Shown here: piece by piece, positions 42,649 through 55,078 of the stretch | Numbering within the stretch: the stretch's first letter is position 1 | Layout: the number at the start of each line of letters is the position of its first letter | Source: Myotis daubentonii | Taxonomy: Eukaryota > Chordata > Mammalia > Chiroptera > Vespertilionidae | Direction: 5' to 3' | Length of the DNA: 64,000 bases | Assembly (NCBI RefSeq): GCF_963259705.1 | Contig: NC_081844.1 | Span: forward strand, 27,234,294-27,298,293 | Notes under the pieces: generated by a model | The model's database searches: none | What the model saw: the letters and a program-made list of their open reading frames with translations, nothing else | Told to the model about the DNA's origin: nothing | Program-made: the position numbers and the translations under genes

Positions 42649-43074
42649 CTACAAAAGGGGGAGACAGAGCAGAGAAAAAAAATTAGAATTCTTTTGAAAA
42701 ATGGCACAGAGCGCCACATTTGAAATTCATGTTTTAGATTTCTCTGCTCCTGTAACCCCCCAATGAAGGCTCCTTCTCAAGACAAGAGCTGTGCATTGTC
42801 AGGAAAAGTATATTCACAGATTGGTGCTTCGTTCACATGGCTTAAAGCAGAGAAATTTAAAATTTTTTACTTTTAAGGTACTTTCAAGTCATACAGTGTG
42901 TGTGTTAACATTTACAGAGTAAATCACACTTTTGCAGGATGGGGAGGGTGGGGGCCTTGAGGACCACCTGATCTAATCACCAAGGATGGGTGTGGGCCAC
43001 CCTGACCTAACTCAGGCATGGGAGCTACACTGCAGCTTCTTCCCAAACTCAGACCAAGAGAAATACACACTTAC

Positions 43075-43128
43075 TGTAGCCAGCTGTTGCTGAGTTGCCT
43101 CCATACCCATAGCTGCCATACCCAGCGC
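43075..43128 (-). CDS. ILF3: ILF3 last shared exon before alternative ends
   Basis: Encodes AGYGSYGYGGNSATAGY plus the first base of a Ser codon. From here splicing goes either to 42648 (short form) or to 39736 (long form). Both acceptors start GT, so both make Ser at the junction. Confidence 0.93.
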
Positions 43129-43272
43129 CTAGAAAGGAACCGACAGGGTTATCAGGGCTGGAGGCGGGTCTCCTTCTGCATCTGCCTCTCCCAGCATCTC
43201 AGCTCAACCCTAGGGACCCCACACACCCGAGAGAGCAAGACAGGCCCACGGGTATGGGACAAGGTTCCTCAC

Positions 43273-43426
43273 CAGCATTCATGTAGTTTCCATGGTTGGC
43301 GCCACCAAATCCTCTTCCTCTACCCCGACCACGGATGCTCCCTCCTCTTCCCCGCCCTCGAAGGTTTGGGGGTGGGGGCACTTCGTTGTGCATGGGGCCT
43401 CCCATGCCAAAACCAGGGTTATGTGG
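43273..43426 (-). CDS. ILF3: ILF3 exon, RGG region
   Basis: Encodes PHNPGFGMGGPMHNEVPPPP and then the Arg/Gly repeat GRGRGGSIRGRGRGRGFGG, a methylatable single-stranded-RNA-binding region. The donor is GTGAGG. Confidence 0.95.
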
Positions 43427-43524
43427 CTGGACAGGAAAGAACAGACAAGTTACATTTGCATCATTTTCAGATCACAGAAGAATTCATGTCAAGCTAAAGA
43501 GATTGTGGGGCAGCCAGTTGTTAC

Positions 43525-43701
43525 CTTAGCAGCAAATTTCAGTCCACCTCTGACAGGCACAGGTGCTCTCTTCTTCTTATTGGCTTCCAGGGAGAGAGGG
43601 GCATCAGGGAATAGCTTTTCTAGCGCAGCAAGGGCAGCATGTGCTTTTGCCACCTTTTTATTTGAGCCAGCACCTTGAAACTTCTGTCCATCTACCTCAA
43701 C
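43525..43701 (-). CDS. ILF3: ILF3 exon, dsRBD2 second half
   Basis: Encodes [20 protein letters not shown], the RNA-binding helix, through [15 protein letters not shown]. Borders are TTCTTTCAG and GTAACA. Confidence 0.96.
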
Positions 43702-43806
43702 CTGAAAGAACAGACATGTGTCAGGGGTGATCCAAAACCTCCCACTGGGCAAGGGGACTCTCCAAAGATTCCAGGCCTCCACAGGAACTGCTCCAGGATC
43801 ACTCAC

Positions 43807-43932
43807 CTCCATCACAAAGCGCTTGTCATGGCTGCCACCAGTCTCTGAGATGAGCTCATACTTGAGGCCACGCCTCTTCTCATTAAGTTCCATGACGGGG
43901 TTCTTGCCATGCTTGGTCAGAATCGGCCCCTG
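43807..43932 (-). CDS. ILF3: ILF3 exon, dsRBD2 first half
   Basis: Encodes [20 protein letters not shown] through [11 protein letters not shown], the start of the second dsRBD. The donor is GTGAGT at 43801-43806. Confidence 0.96.
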
Positions 43933-44381
43933 CTGTTTTATGTTCTCAGGGAAAAAGGAAAAAAAAACACCACACAAACCCAACACACTCAGCCAAGGGC
44001 TGTCCAACACGTGCTGTATAGCCACTACTGCATCACAGCCCTCCACTCCATGTACCCTGCTGTCCCACACCACCCTCGCCTCTGAAAATCACCTGTGAGC
44101 TTCCCAGCAATAAGATGACCTCCACCTGCACCCTCTTCTTCTGGGAAATGGCCTATCATTGACTGAGGTCACCCCAGTACATCCCTGAGTGCTAGGTCAA
44201 CATCAGCAAAGCCTTCTGGGTAATAGCTCAAAGGCTCACATCCAGTTCCCCCTATAGGTTCCCAGACTGGAAGGTGACTCCTTTGCGAGAAAATGATGAG
44301 GACCAGCAACCATCCAGGTTCACAGACACAAGGCTGCCTGCACCACTCTGTTGTGCTATCCAGCGCCCACCATGGGCTCAC

Positions 44382-44549
44382 CTCGGTAGTGGGATCCGCA
44401 GTAAAGGCAGCAGTGGGGGTGGAAGCGGCTTCTACCACAGGTGGAGGGGCCATGACAGCTGGCTTGGCCTCAGTTTCCTCAGCCGAGTCCTCCCCCTTAC
44501 TGGAGTCTCTGCCTTCAGCACCGGTAGGCAAGCCCATGTCCTGTAACAC
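44382..44549 (-). CDS. ILF3: ILF3 exon, linker between dsRBDs
   Basis: Encodes VLQDMGLPTGAEGRDSSKGE through a Pro/Ala/Thr-rich, low-complexity linker ending TADPTTE. The linker differs more from the human protein as I remember it than the domains do. Confidence 0.94.
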
Positions 44550-44916
44550 CTGGGAGGGAGACCCGCAAGGCCCCTGTGAGGGATGGGGCTCAGCACTGGG
44601 ACTCTAAATCAGAAGCTCCGAAGGTGGAACCCAGCAATTTGCAGGGTGTTGCTTCCTTTAGCTCTCCACATGCCCAACCATGTGTGGACACCTTCTGCCT
44701 GTCAGCATGCTGACAAAGGCATTCTTGCCACATGTGATCTGACGAACATTAAAAAACCTAACCATTTCATTGTTTGTATACCCTCCCTAAGCCTCATAGT
44801 GTTTGCAGCTAGGACTTAAATAGGAGACGACAGGTATGAAAAAATCCTAGACGAACAAAGTGCTTTTGCTGTCTAAAGGAAAAGCGTACGTTGGCTAATG
44901 CCACCAGCTACCGTAC

Positions 44917-45116
44917 CTTCACAGCCACATGCAGCTTGGCAGTCTTTTTGGATGGTCCGGAGGCCTCGAATGAGCTGCCATCCACTTCCACAGACATGGT
45001 GAAGATGGGGGCATGGACCGGCCCCGCCTGGGAAACCAGTTTGTACTGCAGCCCGGGTTTCAGCTGGTTCAGCCTCATCAGGGCATTCATGGCCTGGGGA
45101 GGCTCTGCCTTCTCCT
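44917..45116 (-). CDS. ILF3: ILF3 exon, dsRBD1
   Basis: Encodes the first double-stranded-RNA-binding domain, from [20 protein letters not shown] to the helix [11 protein letters not shown] whose lysines contact RNA. The donor is GTACGG at 44911-44916. Confidence 0.96.
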
Positions 45117-45453
45117 CTAGAGAAAGACCACCACCGTCACTCTGGAACATCAGTCAGTTCTGAACCGGGGAGGGGATCACTTCTGATACGGGCTTTTGTA
45201 ACGGGATATGATAGACTGGGCAGCTACAAGGCCTTGCCTATGCTGTTCCCAGGTACACGCCACTGCTGGGGTCACCAGTAGGGGCACATCCCGCCCCCCC
45301 CGCACTTGTCTTCTGTACCCATATGATATATTTAACCATTTTAAAGACGTCTTAAACATGTGTGAAAAAATTCAGGTATCTCCCTACGTTGTGGTTAACC
45401 TTAAATGGAGACAGATGGAGGATAAAAAAAGGCCTAGGAACAAATGCCTGTAC

Positions 45454-45564
45454 CTTTCTTCTGAATCTTCTTCTTCTTTTTGCTGGGAGACTTTTCCTCT
45501 CCATCCTCCTCCATTGGGCGTTTCATTGGTGTAATGGCGTAGGTGGTACTGGGGGGGATTTGAA
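45454..45564 (-). CDS. ILF3: ILF3 exon, nuclear localisation signal
   Basis: Encodes VQIPPSTTYAITPMKRPMEE followed by DGEEKSPSKKKKKIQKK, the bipartite basic nuclear signal ahead of dsRBD1. Borders are CTCTTTCAG and GTACAG. Confidence 0.95.
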
Positions 45565-45663
45565 CTGAAAGAGATCAGGACAGAAGTAGTTAAGAGACTA
45601 GTCTGGTGCTCCTTGAGGGACTCACAAGACCGCTGCCCAACCTGGAACCCTTGGCAGACTTAC

Positions 45664-45775
45664 CCGTGTAGTCCACTGGGTTTTCATTCTTTGGTTTCTT
45701 GGGCATCTTAGAAGGCAGAGGGTCCATACCCAGGACTTTATGCAGCTGTCCAAAGGCAGCAAGTCGCAGAGCATG
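45664..45775 (-). CDS. ILF3: ILF3 exon, DZF end and linker
   Basis: Encodes HALRLAAFGQLHKVLGMDPL through KNENPVDYT. Borders are TTTTCCAG and GTAAGT. Confidence 0.95.
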
Positions 45776-46347
45776 CTGGAAAAGGGGAAGAGGAACAGGA
45801 ACCTGACTCAGCCGCCCTGTGTGCCTGGCCAAGGTGTGTACGCTTGCTAATGCCTTCTGGAAGGGGCAGGAGCTGAGGGGTTGCTAATGGTCTCCCCTAA
45901 AATAGCAAGGGGTCCCCCAACAGCCAGGGGAGGGCCTGACTTCCAGGACCCAGCCTTGCTGTGGGGGAAGGCCAGCCTGTGACCACCCGCCTCAAGAGGA
46001 ATACAGGAGACCCCAATCTGGGGACTGGTTGCCACACGGAGCCACGTGGTGGGCCTGCAAGGGAAGGACCCCTGGAAAAATCTAAATAGCAAATACATCT
46101 CCCCACTGAACTCGGTGTCTGAAAACAACACTCGAGCAGGCTGAGGAGCAGGCTACAACCACGCGTGGCACCAGGGGAAAGAAGCAGCCCAGATTGGGGC
46201 GCCCTGTATCAGGCACAATCCCTTCGCCTTCAGTCCCAACCTGAGCCTACTGTCCAGTGGCGACCCTGAGAATACCCAGTAATGGAACTAGAAGCCAGTG
46301 ATTACAGACTGGGTAAGGGCTCACGGTGGCAATGGCGATGACTATAC

Positions 46348-46445
46348 CTGCGCACTCTGTGTGATATCTTCCCGTTGCTGTCTGTCTAGATGCCCAATAG
46401 CATCAGTGGCTTCTTTTTCACAAGGGTCATAAATGCCAGAACCAT
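46348..46445 (-). CDS. ILF3: ILF3 exon, end of DZF domain
   Basis: Encodes DGSGIYDPCEKEATDAIGHL through EDITQSAQ. Borders are CTGCCTTCAG and GTATAG. Confidence 0.95.
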
Positions 46446-46867
46446 CTGAAGGCAGGAAACAAGGAAGATATGCAGAGGATTATCCTTTAGTGTCTCGGAA
46501 GAGTTGTACTGGCTGAGGGAACCAGATGCGTTACCCCCCGCGCCCCATCCACACCCAGCTCTGGAAAACACGCTGAGCTCGGTGACCCACTCAGCATCCA
46601 GCCCACGAGAGAAATAATCCACATGTGTCTCAGAGCAAGGAGCTCACATGGGAGTGGGTCACCAGTGCCCCGGATCCGCCCTGAGTCACAGCTGCGGAGC
46701 CGGCACAGGGCTGGATATGATGGTGCAAGAGGGTAGTCACATGCTTTAGCCCTATGGGGACATGGAGCTGCTGCTGCCCTAACCCGGTCAGGGGACCCGC
46801 CAGGAAGTGGCCTCAGGGCCTTGATCCCTGTCCTTTTCCTGTAACTTGCAAAGCACAAGGCCCCAAC

Positions 46868-46979
46868 CTGGCATCACGATGCCTGACGCCAGGCACTCCA
46901 GCACTCTCCGCAGGGCCTCGCCAGCACCCATGGGTCTGTTGGCTGTGCCGATGGACTTTTCACAGAGAAGCTCAAGGGG
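46868..46979 (-). CDS. ILF3: ILF3 exon, DZF domain
   Basis: Encodes [20 protein letters not shown] through LASGIVMP. The donor is GTTGGG and the acceptor CCTTTCAG. Confidence 0.95.
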
Positions 46980-47149
46980 CTGAAAGGCAAGAGGGATAGT
47001 TAGCCCATGTCCGGGGGGGTGGGGGTGGTTGGCCAATGCTTGAGGAGCTGTCACTGTGTATATGTGAGGAGGGGTTGGCATGGAAAGTCACAGCCATTCA
47101 AGTTCACAAGTCAGGGCTAAGCCAAAGATAGGACACGTAGATCAGGGCT

Positions 47150-47335
47150 CAGCCAACTTTTCCTTAAAGGGCCAGACATTCAATCTTTTCAGCCACATTG
47201 GCCATGAGGCCAAGTTAAAGCTATTTTGTAGGTACTTATATTTAAAATTATAAAAACATCCTTAAGTATGTGCTGTAAAACAGGCAGCTGGCCAGAATTG
47301 GCCTGTAGGCCCATTTGCTGACTGCTGGCCAAGAG
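47150..47335. mobile_element. Ancient hAT-type MITE in an ILF3 intron
   Basis: CAGCCAACTTTTCCTTAAAG with GGGCCAGACATTC on the left and GGCCTGTAGGCCCATTTGCT on the right follow a known old hAT consensus, much decayed. Confidence 0.6.
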
Positions 47336-47565
47336 TAGCCACAAAGGCTTCATCATGGAGCCGAGCATGTCACAGTTTGTGCTAGCACCCTCCCTAGGCT
47401 AAGCTGTGTACCTCCTCAACAGTGATGGGGGTCCTGGTCTCACTTTCACCTTCCACCCAGAATGTGGCATACAGCAGTTGCTAAACAAGCAGCTAGGATG
47501 GGGACACATCAGCCATACCCCAAAGGGCCACTCTAGCCCAGATACCAGAAGATATTCCTGGGCTA

Positions 47566-47718
<153 letters not shown>

Positions 47719-48106
47719 CTAGAGGAACAAAGCACAGGCTCTTTACACAAGGCACCTACCAGAACACAAGGCAAACATCAACAACACAAGTGTCAGGGTG
47801 CTACTTTGTCCAGGGTAAAGGATGAACATTCACAACCATCAAGTGTGTGGTTGGCAGTGATGCCACTGTGTGGACGATAATAATGTTACTCTTGGCACAA
47901 AGCAGCAGCAACCCACCTACTCAGTCACAAGCCTCCTTGGGGGATTGTCAATTGGTTTATGCGTGCTGCATTAGCAACTGCATGCCTGCAGGTGCTAAAC
48001 TCTGCACGGCACTGGTCAACATTACTGAAACTTTACAGTGCAAGTTAGCCACGTTAAAACTTAGGAATTCTCTACCAAAAGACAAATAGAAGAACAAAAT
48101 GCAAAC

Positions 48107-48198
48107 CTGGAACCACTTGGCGTGTCGGAGGGACGCCAAGGCAGCAAGGCATTTCTGCCTGTCCAGGACGTCCGGGGGGTCGTTGACTGATAGCGTTT
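48107..48198 (-). CDS. ILF3: ILF3 exon, DZF domain
   Basis: Encodes [20 protein letters not shown] through LRHAKWFQ. The donor GTTTGC departs from consensus after the GT, but phase and protein continuity support it. Confidence 0.94.
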
Positions 48199-49588
48199 CT
48201 ATTCATGGATGGAATAAGAAGACAAGGCACAGTTTGACCAAGGGGTTTCTGTCAGGTGGAAAGGGGATGTGGCAGCTTCCTAATGAGCAGTGGAGGTTCC
48301 CAGAATCTCAAGTCATCTCTACCCTGGACCAGGGAAGGAGAAGCCTGAGTGTGTCAACTCTGCCCAGAGAGGAAACTGCAAAAATTGGAGGCCCCTCCAA
48401 AAAAAAAACAAAAACAAAAAGGAAAATACAAGTGGGAAGTTACTCTACAAGGAATAATCCCATAGGGGAGGGAATAGATAGGTGGATCCTATCTTCTAAT
48501 AGACTGTTACCATGCTTCCTCCCCGGTATCTCCCAATAAATTAGCTGTATTAAAATTTTCAATAGAGAAAAAAAACCACACACACAAAAAAACCCTACAA
48601 AAAAAACAAAAACAAAACAGTGGTGGGGGGAGTCGAAATGAACTCCCTCTCTGCTTCCCACAACAGCCATCCCAAGGCATCTGCCGCAAAGGGGACCACC
48701 TCCACCCACCAGGCAGGACTGCCCTAGCCCCAGCCCTTGACAGAGAGAGTCCTGTTGGTCAAAGGTCCAGCTTCCCTAAACTGATAAACTAAAAGGGCTT
48801 TGGTAGTTGGATTCGGGTATCAGAACCAAAGGTAATCAAAGAACAGCAACAAGGGTGCTAAGTGTGAGCCCATGCTGCAGCAAAACTGGTGTGTTTGTAG
48901 TTCTGCTGTGTGTGTATCAGGGGTTTGGATAAGGCCTGTTCCCTTAATTTGTGGTGTGATGTTTGTGATTAAAAAAAATTCACACAAGAGGGAAGCCCTG
49001 GGAGGACTCTGAGTTGTGAAAGCATTATTAGTGTCTGATCTTTTGTTTTTTGAAAAAAATCACACAACTATTTAACTTTGTATCAGCTCTTTGCATTTCA
49101 CTTTGTATCAGTTCTTTGCATTTCGATTACTGAGCTGATCAAAGCAGCCAATGGAAGGAAGACAACTGAAGAAGCCCTCAGTTCTGCTGCACCACAAGCT
49201 GCTAGTACAACTCCATCATGATGTTTACGCAGAAGCCATATGGTTGTCTCCCATAATTTAAAAAAACTGTAACATCACCCTGGACATACTTTTTCAAGGC
49301 CACACAAGAGAATGGCTCAATAGAAAAGCCAACTGTAACACTGATGACAGCATTCAAGGATTAAGACAAACCAAAATGGTGCAATCCTCTGAAAAGTGCT
49401 ACTCACTTTTAGTGCAACTGTTTGATCAAACTCCCCAGTACCAAAACAGGAGATGTGATCTCAGAGTAAAAGTGGGCAAAGCTACACCAGTATCCTTTTA
49501 TCAACCAAGTCTAAAACTGAATAGCACATTTGAGTAGTGAGGGAACACCAAGTTTCCAAAGTCCTGCTGGCCTTCTCAGCCTCCCTAC

Positions 49589-49736
49589 CTCCAGCTAATA
49601 CTTTCTCCATTTCTTCTCTGACAACGGGGGATGTCAGGTGGATAGTCAGGGACAATGGAGGCTCTTTTGTATTTTTTATCACTATCGCAGCATCATCGAC
49701 AGATTGGAGTATTTCGTACTTATCTTCTGTAACAGC
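49589..49736 (-). CDS. ILF3: ILF3 exon, DZF domain
   Basis: Encodes AVTEDKYEILQSVDDAAIVI through VREEMEKVLAG. The acceptor follows a T-rich tract (TTTTTTTAG) and the donor is GTAGGG. Confidence 0.95.
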
Positions 49737-49974
49737 CTAAAAAAAGAAAATGCAATTTTCAAAATACTTTCTCAAGGGAATCCACACTTCTAGTTAGCCC
49801 CACTGGTTGTTGCAGAAAACAGGCCAATATCTTGGGGTGTGATGGACAACAGGCCCTTCATCTAGGGGGTCAGGACCTCCCTCTAATTGGCAAGGTCTAT
49901 GGCTATTTTCCAGTACTTCATAGACAAAGATGTCATTTTTCATAGGAAGCTTCATAATGCAACATGCAAGAGTT

Positions 49975-50340
49975 TAGGGCCTGAGAGCATGAATCCTCCT
50001 TTTGACATTTGCTAGTTGCGTGACTTTAGACAAATCACTTAATCTCATTATGACTCTTATTTCTAGCCCTGGCAGGTGTGATTCTGTTGGTTGGGCGTTG
50101 TCCTGTGCACTGAAAGGTTGCTGAGTCGATTCCTGGGTCAGGGCACATTGATGTTTCTCTCTCTCTAAAAAAATCAATTAATAAGTCTTAAAAAACTCCC
50201 AAAACACTGTGGCTTCTAATTTGTAAAATGGACTTAATGACATGATCTACACCACAAGGCTGCAGGAGGCTTAAACTGGACTCTGGATGGAAAGCTCAGC
50301 ACACAGCACAAAGTGAGCATCTAGGAACTGCTATTTCCAC
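49975..50340 (+). mobile_element. MIR SINE split by a tRNA-SINE
   Basis: GCGTGACTTTAGACAAATCA then, after the SINE, AATTTGTAAAATGGACTTAA. Confidence 0.65.
50064..50195 (+). mobile_element. tRNA-derived SINE, short
   Basis: AGCCCTGGCAGGTGTGATTC head. Confidence 0.78.
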
Positions 50341-51251
50341 ACCAGGATGAGCAGCCACCAATGTGTGGAGTGAAAATGATGTGCAGTAAAATAGTTTGTC
50401 ATGTGGTGCATATTAAAGCACGTACTCACTGCAAATGCATGTCTATAAGGATGGTCACAATGGTCTGACTTCTGTTTTTTTTTAATACCAGTTTACATGC
50501 CTTGATGAAGGGAAGTCAAGCTTTTATTATTTTTTAAAGGGAAACAAAATAAGTTTCAAATGGAGGGAAGACAACCGTACTTCCAAAAATCTAAACTGGG
50601 GGTTTTGCTCCTCCGCAGCACTGGCCTTCAGGCCGATCATTCTGAGAGGGCCTGCCTTGTGCACTGTAGGGTGAGGAGCAGCATCCCGCCACCCCCTGCC
50701 CAACAGATGTCAGTAGCACTCTACTCTCCACACTGTGACAACCAAAACTGTCCCCAGAAACTACCATATATCTCCTGGGTGTGTGTGCAAGTTTGCCCGT
50801 CAAAACCAAAACAACAACAAACCCATTCATCTGGAGATGAGACAGGAGGAGGAGCAGACTTGAAGTATGAAAGTGATTCCACCCAAGGTTTCTGGCTTTG
50901 AAGATGAGGGAAGCCTCAGTAATGGAATACAGCAGTGGCCTGTAGGTGCTGGGAATGACCGTCGGCTAACCCAACCAGCAAGAAGGCAAGAAACTTAGTC
51001 CTACCACTACAAGGAACTGAATTATGTCAACAACCTGAATGAACAGGATAGTTTCTCCTCTACAGCCTGATTTTGGCCCACAGAGACCTACACAGGACTT
51101 CTAACCTCCAGAACGGAAAGATAATATATCTGTGTTGTTTTAAACAACAAAAAACACACACAAAAAAGCCACAACCCACCAATCTAAATAGATAAAAATG
51201 TAGTTTATTTGCATCTTTCTCTAAAACCCACTCTTTATATATAAAAAAAGT

Positions 51252-51378
51252 TGTCTTTCTGCTCAGTTGGTTGACCATCATCCCATGCACTGAAGGTAAA
51301 GCTGGTTCACATCAACGTTTCCCTTTCACATTGATGTCTCTCTCTCCCCCCACCCTCTAAAACACCAGTAAGAAATTT
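51252..51378 (+). mobile_element. Degenerate tRNA-SINE
   Basis: CTGCTCAGTTGGTTGACCAT head and a TCTCTCTC body. Confidence 0.6.
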
Positions 51379-51594
51379 AAAAAAAAAGTCCTTCCTTCAG
51401 AAACATTTTCATCAGCTTAATTTTCTTCAATTAATATGCTTTTAATAGACAAGGATAAAATTAACTTAAAATTACTTACTATTAAAACAGAAAAGCTAGG
51501 GTTTCATCTTAAATAGCACCCCAGAATTACCTATTGTAGTGCATTAGCTTCACATTTCAATTCTGCCCTTTGTCCTGAATCCCAGATTGTCAGT

Positions 51595-51695
51595 CACAAG
51601 GGACAGAATGCAACCAACTGATGTTCCCTCTCACATCAATGCGCCCTCCCACCCCCAATCAATAAGCATATCCTCAAGTAAGAATTTTTTTAAAA
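51595..51695 (+). mobile_element. tRNA-SINE, 5' truncated
   Basis: CAACCAACTGATGTTCCCTC and ATCCTCAAGTAAGAATTTTT tail. Confidence 0.6.
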
Positions 51696-51708
51696 AAGTG
51701 AATGGTGC

Positions 51709-51919
51709 CGAAACCGGTTTGGCTCAGTGGATAAGTGTTGGCCTACGGACTGAAGGGTCCCGGGTTTGATTCCGGTCAAGGGCATGTACCTTGGTTGCGG
51801 CATATCCCCAGTGGGAGATGTGCAGGAGGCAGCTGATCAATGTTTCTCTCTCATCGATGTTTCTAACTCTCTATCTCTCTCCCTTCCTCTCTGTAAAAAA
51901 TCAATAAAATACATATATA
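51709..51919 (+). mobile_element. Ves SINE
   Basis: CCGAAACCGGTTTGGCTCAG head; duplication AAAGTGAATGGT on both sides. Confidence 0.9.
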
Positions 51920-52146
51920 AAAGTGAATGGTATTTCTAAGGAATGAGTTTTACTTCTTTTGTTTTTGCTAATCCTGTCATTAAATCCAGGAGGCAGCTGG
52001 TTGCAGTGATGTGTGGAGGTTCTGAAGCCCCAGAAATCAGCAGCTAGGGGTGCCGGTGTCTGTTACTCTTCCCAAATACCTTGTTGATAAAGCCCTATCT
52101 ACAAGGAGCATTGTGAAGATGAAATGACACATGTAAAATGTATGCC

Positions 52147-52345
52147 TGGCCCTGGGAGGGTGGCTCGGTTGGTTGGAGTGTTACCTTCTATACCAAATGA
52201 TTGTGGGTTTGTTTCCTAGTCATTTGTAAGTTGTGGGTTCCATCCCCTGTAGGGACACATGCGGGGAGGCAACCAACTGGTGTTTGTCTCCCTTTTCCTC
52301 TCTCTCTAAAAATCAAAACCATGCCCTGAGGTGAGGATTAAGGAA
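52147..52345 (+). mobile_element. Long-subfamily tRNA-SINE
   Basis: TGGCCCTGGGAGGGTGGCTC head; ends CCTGAGGTGAGGATTAAGG. Confidence 0.75.
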
Positions 52346-52681
52346 AAAATAGGATCTGATTTTTAAAAAGGTTTTGATGATGTCAAACTTTAGATCAGAG
52401 GGAAAGTGTTAATTATACTATCTATTCATCCATCCCCCCACCCAGCCATCCAATTGAGTCTGGATGTGAAATTTAAGCCTACTGAGGCCCTAGAAAAGTG
52501 CAGCCTAGTATATGGTAGGTACTGGGTCCTTCCTCGAAGCCAGTATCTGGGCACCACTGCAGTCACCCAGCCATTGTCCTCAGATCCTAAGTGGCTCTGC
52601 AGCACCCAGTCCTTTCCCTATTGAGGTGCAAGCACAGCAGGTATAAGGGTGGGTGTAGAGTATGTCTTTTGGCACATGTCA

Positions 52682-52945
<264 letters not shown>

Positions 52946-53070
52946 TCAGTCTGGCCAGAACCCAGAAAGGCTGGAGTTTCTTCAGAAAGGAAATGCTCAA
53001 CTCTAGACTAGTCAGTCTCCCTAGAAAGAAGAAAAACAAACAAAAAAACCACAACAAAACCTCAAACTTA

Positions 53071-53364
<294 letters not shown>

Positions 53365-53410
53365 TCAGGCTGCATAACTATGCTTTATCATTTGTGTGAA
53401 AATAAGACTA

Positions 53411-53818
53411 TAGTAGTCCCCCCTTCTCCACAGAGGATACATTCCAAGACCCCCAGTGATGTCTGAAACTACGGATAGTACTAAACCCTCTATATACTGT
53501 TTTTTCCCTGTGCATACATACCTATGATAAAGTGTAATTTATAAATTTGGCACAGTAAGAGATTAACAATGAATAAAATAATTTAACAATATACTGCAAT
53601 AAAGGTTATGTAAATGTGGTATTTCTCTCTCTCTGAAAATATCTCACTGTACTGTACTCATCCTTCCTTGTCTTCTTGTGAGGTGATGATGACACAATGC
53701 CTATTTGATGAAGTGAGGTGAATCTGAATTGCTTACTTCTGGAATTTTCCATATAATATTTGGGCTGCGGTTGACAAGGGGTAAGCAAAGCAAAGCCACG
53801 GATGGGGGGATTACTGTA
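53411..53818. mobile_element. Tigger/pogo-type MITE
   Basis: TAGTAGTCCCCCCTTCTCCA at the left and GGGGGGATTACTG at the right, flanked by TA. The interior (CAAGACCCCCAGTGATGTCT; TTAACAATATACTGCAATAA) fits the family. No coding. Confidence 0.8.
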
Positions 53819-53943
53819 CAGGGGTGGACAAAAGTAGGTTTATAGTTGTAATACAAATTAATAATACAATAATTAATAAATAACAATACAAGAATAAACT
53901 GTGTTTCACATACAACTGTAAACCCATTTTTGCCCATCCCTGT
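53819..53943. mobile_element. Mariner-type MITE
   Basis: Termini GGGGTGGACAAAAGTAGGTT and, reversed, CAGGGATGGGCAAAAATGGG. About 125 bp, immediately next to the Tigger copy. Confidence 0.8.
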
Positions 53944-54162
53944 ATATGAACACTAGGAAAAGGACAACTAGACATAACAGTTGTTCTTTCTCTAGACAGT
54001 GGGGGAAGGGGTCACTTATATTTCTATATTATTTGAATTGTTACACCATGTAGTAGAATTCAAGTTAAATGAAAAACAGAATCAAATATATTGAGGCAAT
54101 ACTACAAACATCTGTACATGTATGAAGAAATAGTACCTATGATTAAAGAAAAAGTTTCTTAC

Positions 54163-54188
54163 CATTTTTACTTCTTTTTCTGTAGTGT
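54163..54188 (-). CDS. ILF3: ILF3 exon carrying only the start codon
   Basis: The ATG (54163-54165) is the last codon of this exon, immediately before the GTAAGA donor at 54157-54162. An in-frame TAA lies two codons upstream of it (AAG TAA AAA ATG), which fixes the start. The 5' border at 54188 assumes the acceptor TTTCCAG; a nearer ACTACAG at about 54180 is also possible. Everything before the ATG is 5' UTR. Confidence 0.8.
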
Positions 54189-55078
54189 CTGGAAATCAAA
54201 TTTTGCTTATATTTTCAAATTGTGACAGATTTCCTTGGTGTTATCAATACTTCAGCTATCTATAAAATCAGAAAATCTTTTTAGTTTCAAATTTCATAGA
54301 TGAATGAATTTTAGAGGACAGCAGTGCTGACTCATTAATAAGCCCCATTAACACAGCAGGACACATCTTTATTTTCAAGTAACCACCGCTAAGCCAAGGT
54401 ACAAACAACTAATTAATTATAAAGTTCCCTAAAAATGAAAAGAGCTGGTTTCTAGAAGCAAAATCTCACTTCAGGCCCACACTCAGATGATTTTTACTTC
54501 TTCTATCTTCTTTCATCATTTCTTATATAAAGTATGCCAATTTTTACAAATATAAAGGAAAAGATGGATTCTGGTCCTTAAGGGTAATGAAGAAATGGAA
54601 GAAGCAAGTGACAGGGCTCTAAAAAGATCCTATAAACTGGAAAGGCAAGAACCTTCTGAAACACCAGGCAGATGTGACCACTGCACCACAAAACACACCT
54701 GTGGGTTCATCCTTGGAGAGGCTGAGACAACTGAAACGCACAACAGAAGTCTTCAGGACAAGCACAGCTATAATTACAATTTTGACTACAACCTACTCAA
54801 CCCCCACTCTGTGTAAACATTCTGGTCCACACAGAAATCTCCCAAATGAGTAAACAACAACAAAAAACCCATCAGCACAACATGGAACAGATAAATATAC
54901 CCTTTGCATACAACCACCTAACAGCTAGCTCTGTCGATCTAAGCCAGTCACTAGCCAGGGCAGCAGGCTCATCATGATGACATTTTAAGATAAATGTCAA
55001 CATGATTGGCCAAAACAAGAATTCCCACAATGTTTTAGGGTTACCTAGTAACAGAACTGAAAATGTAAAGGTTCCACG

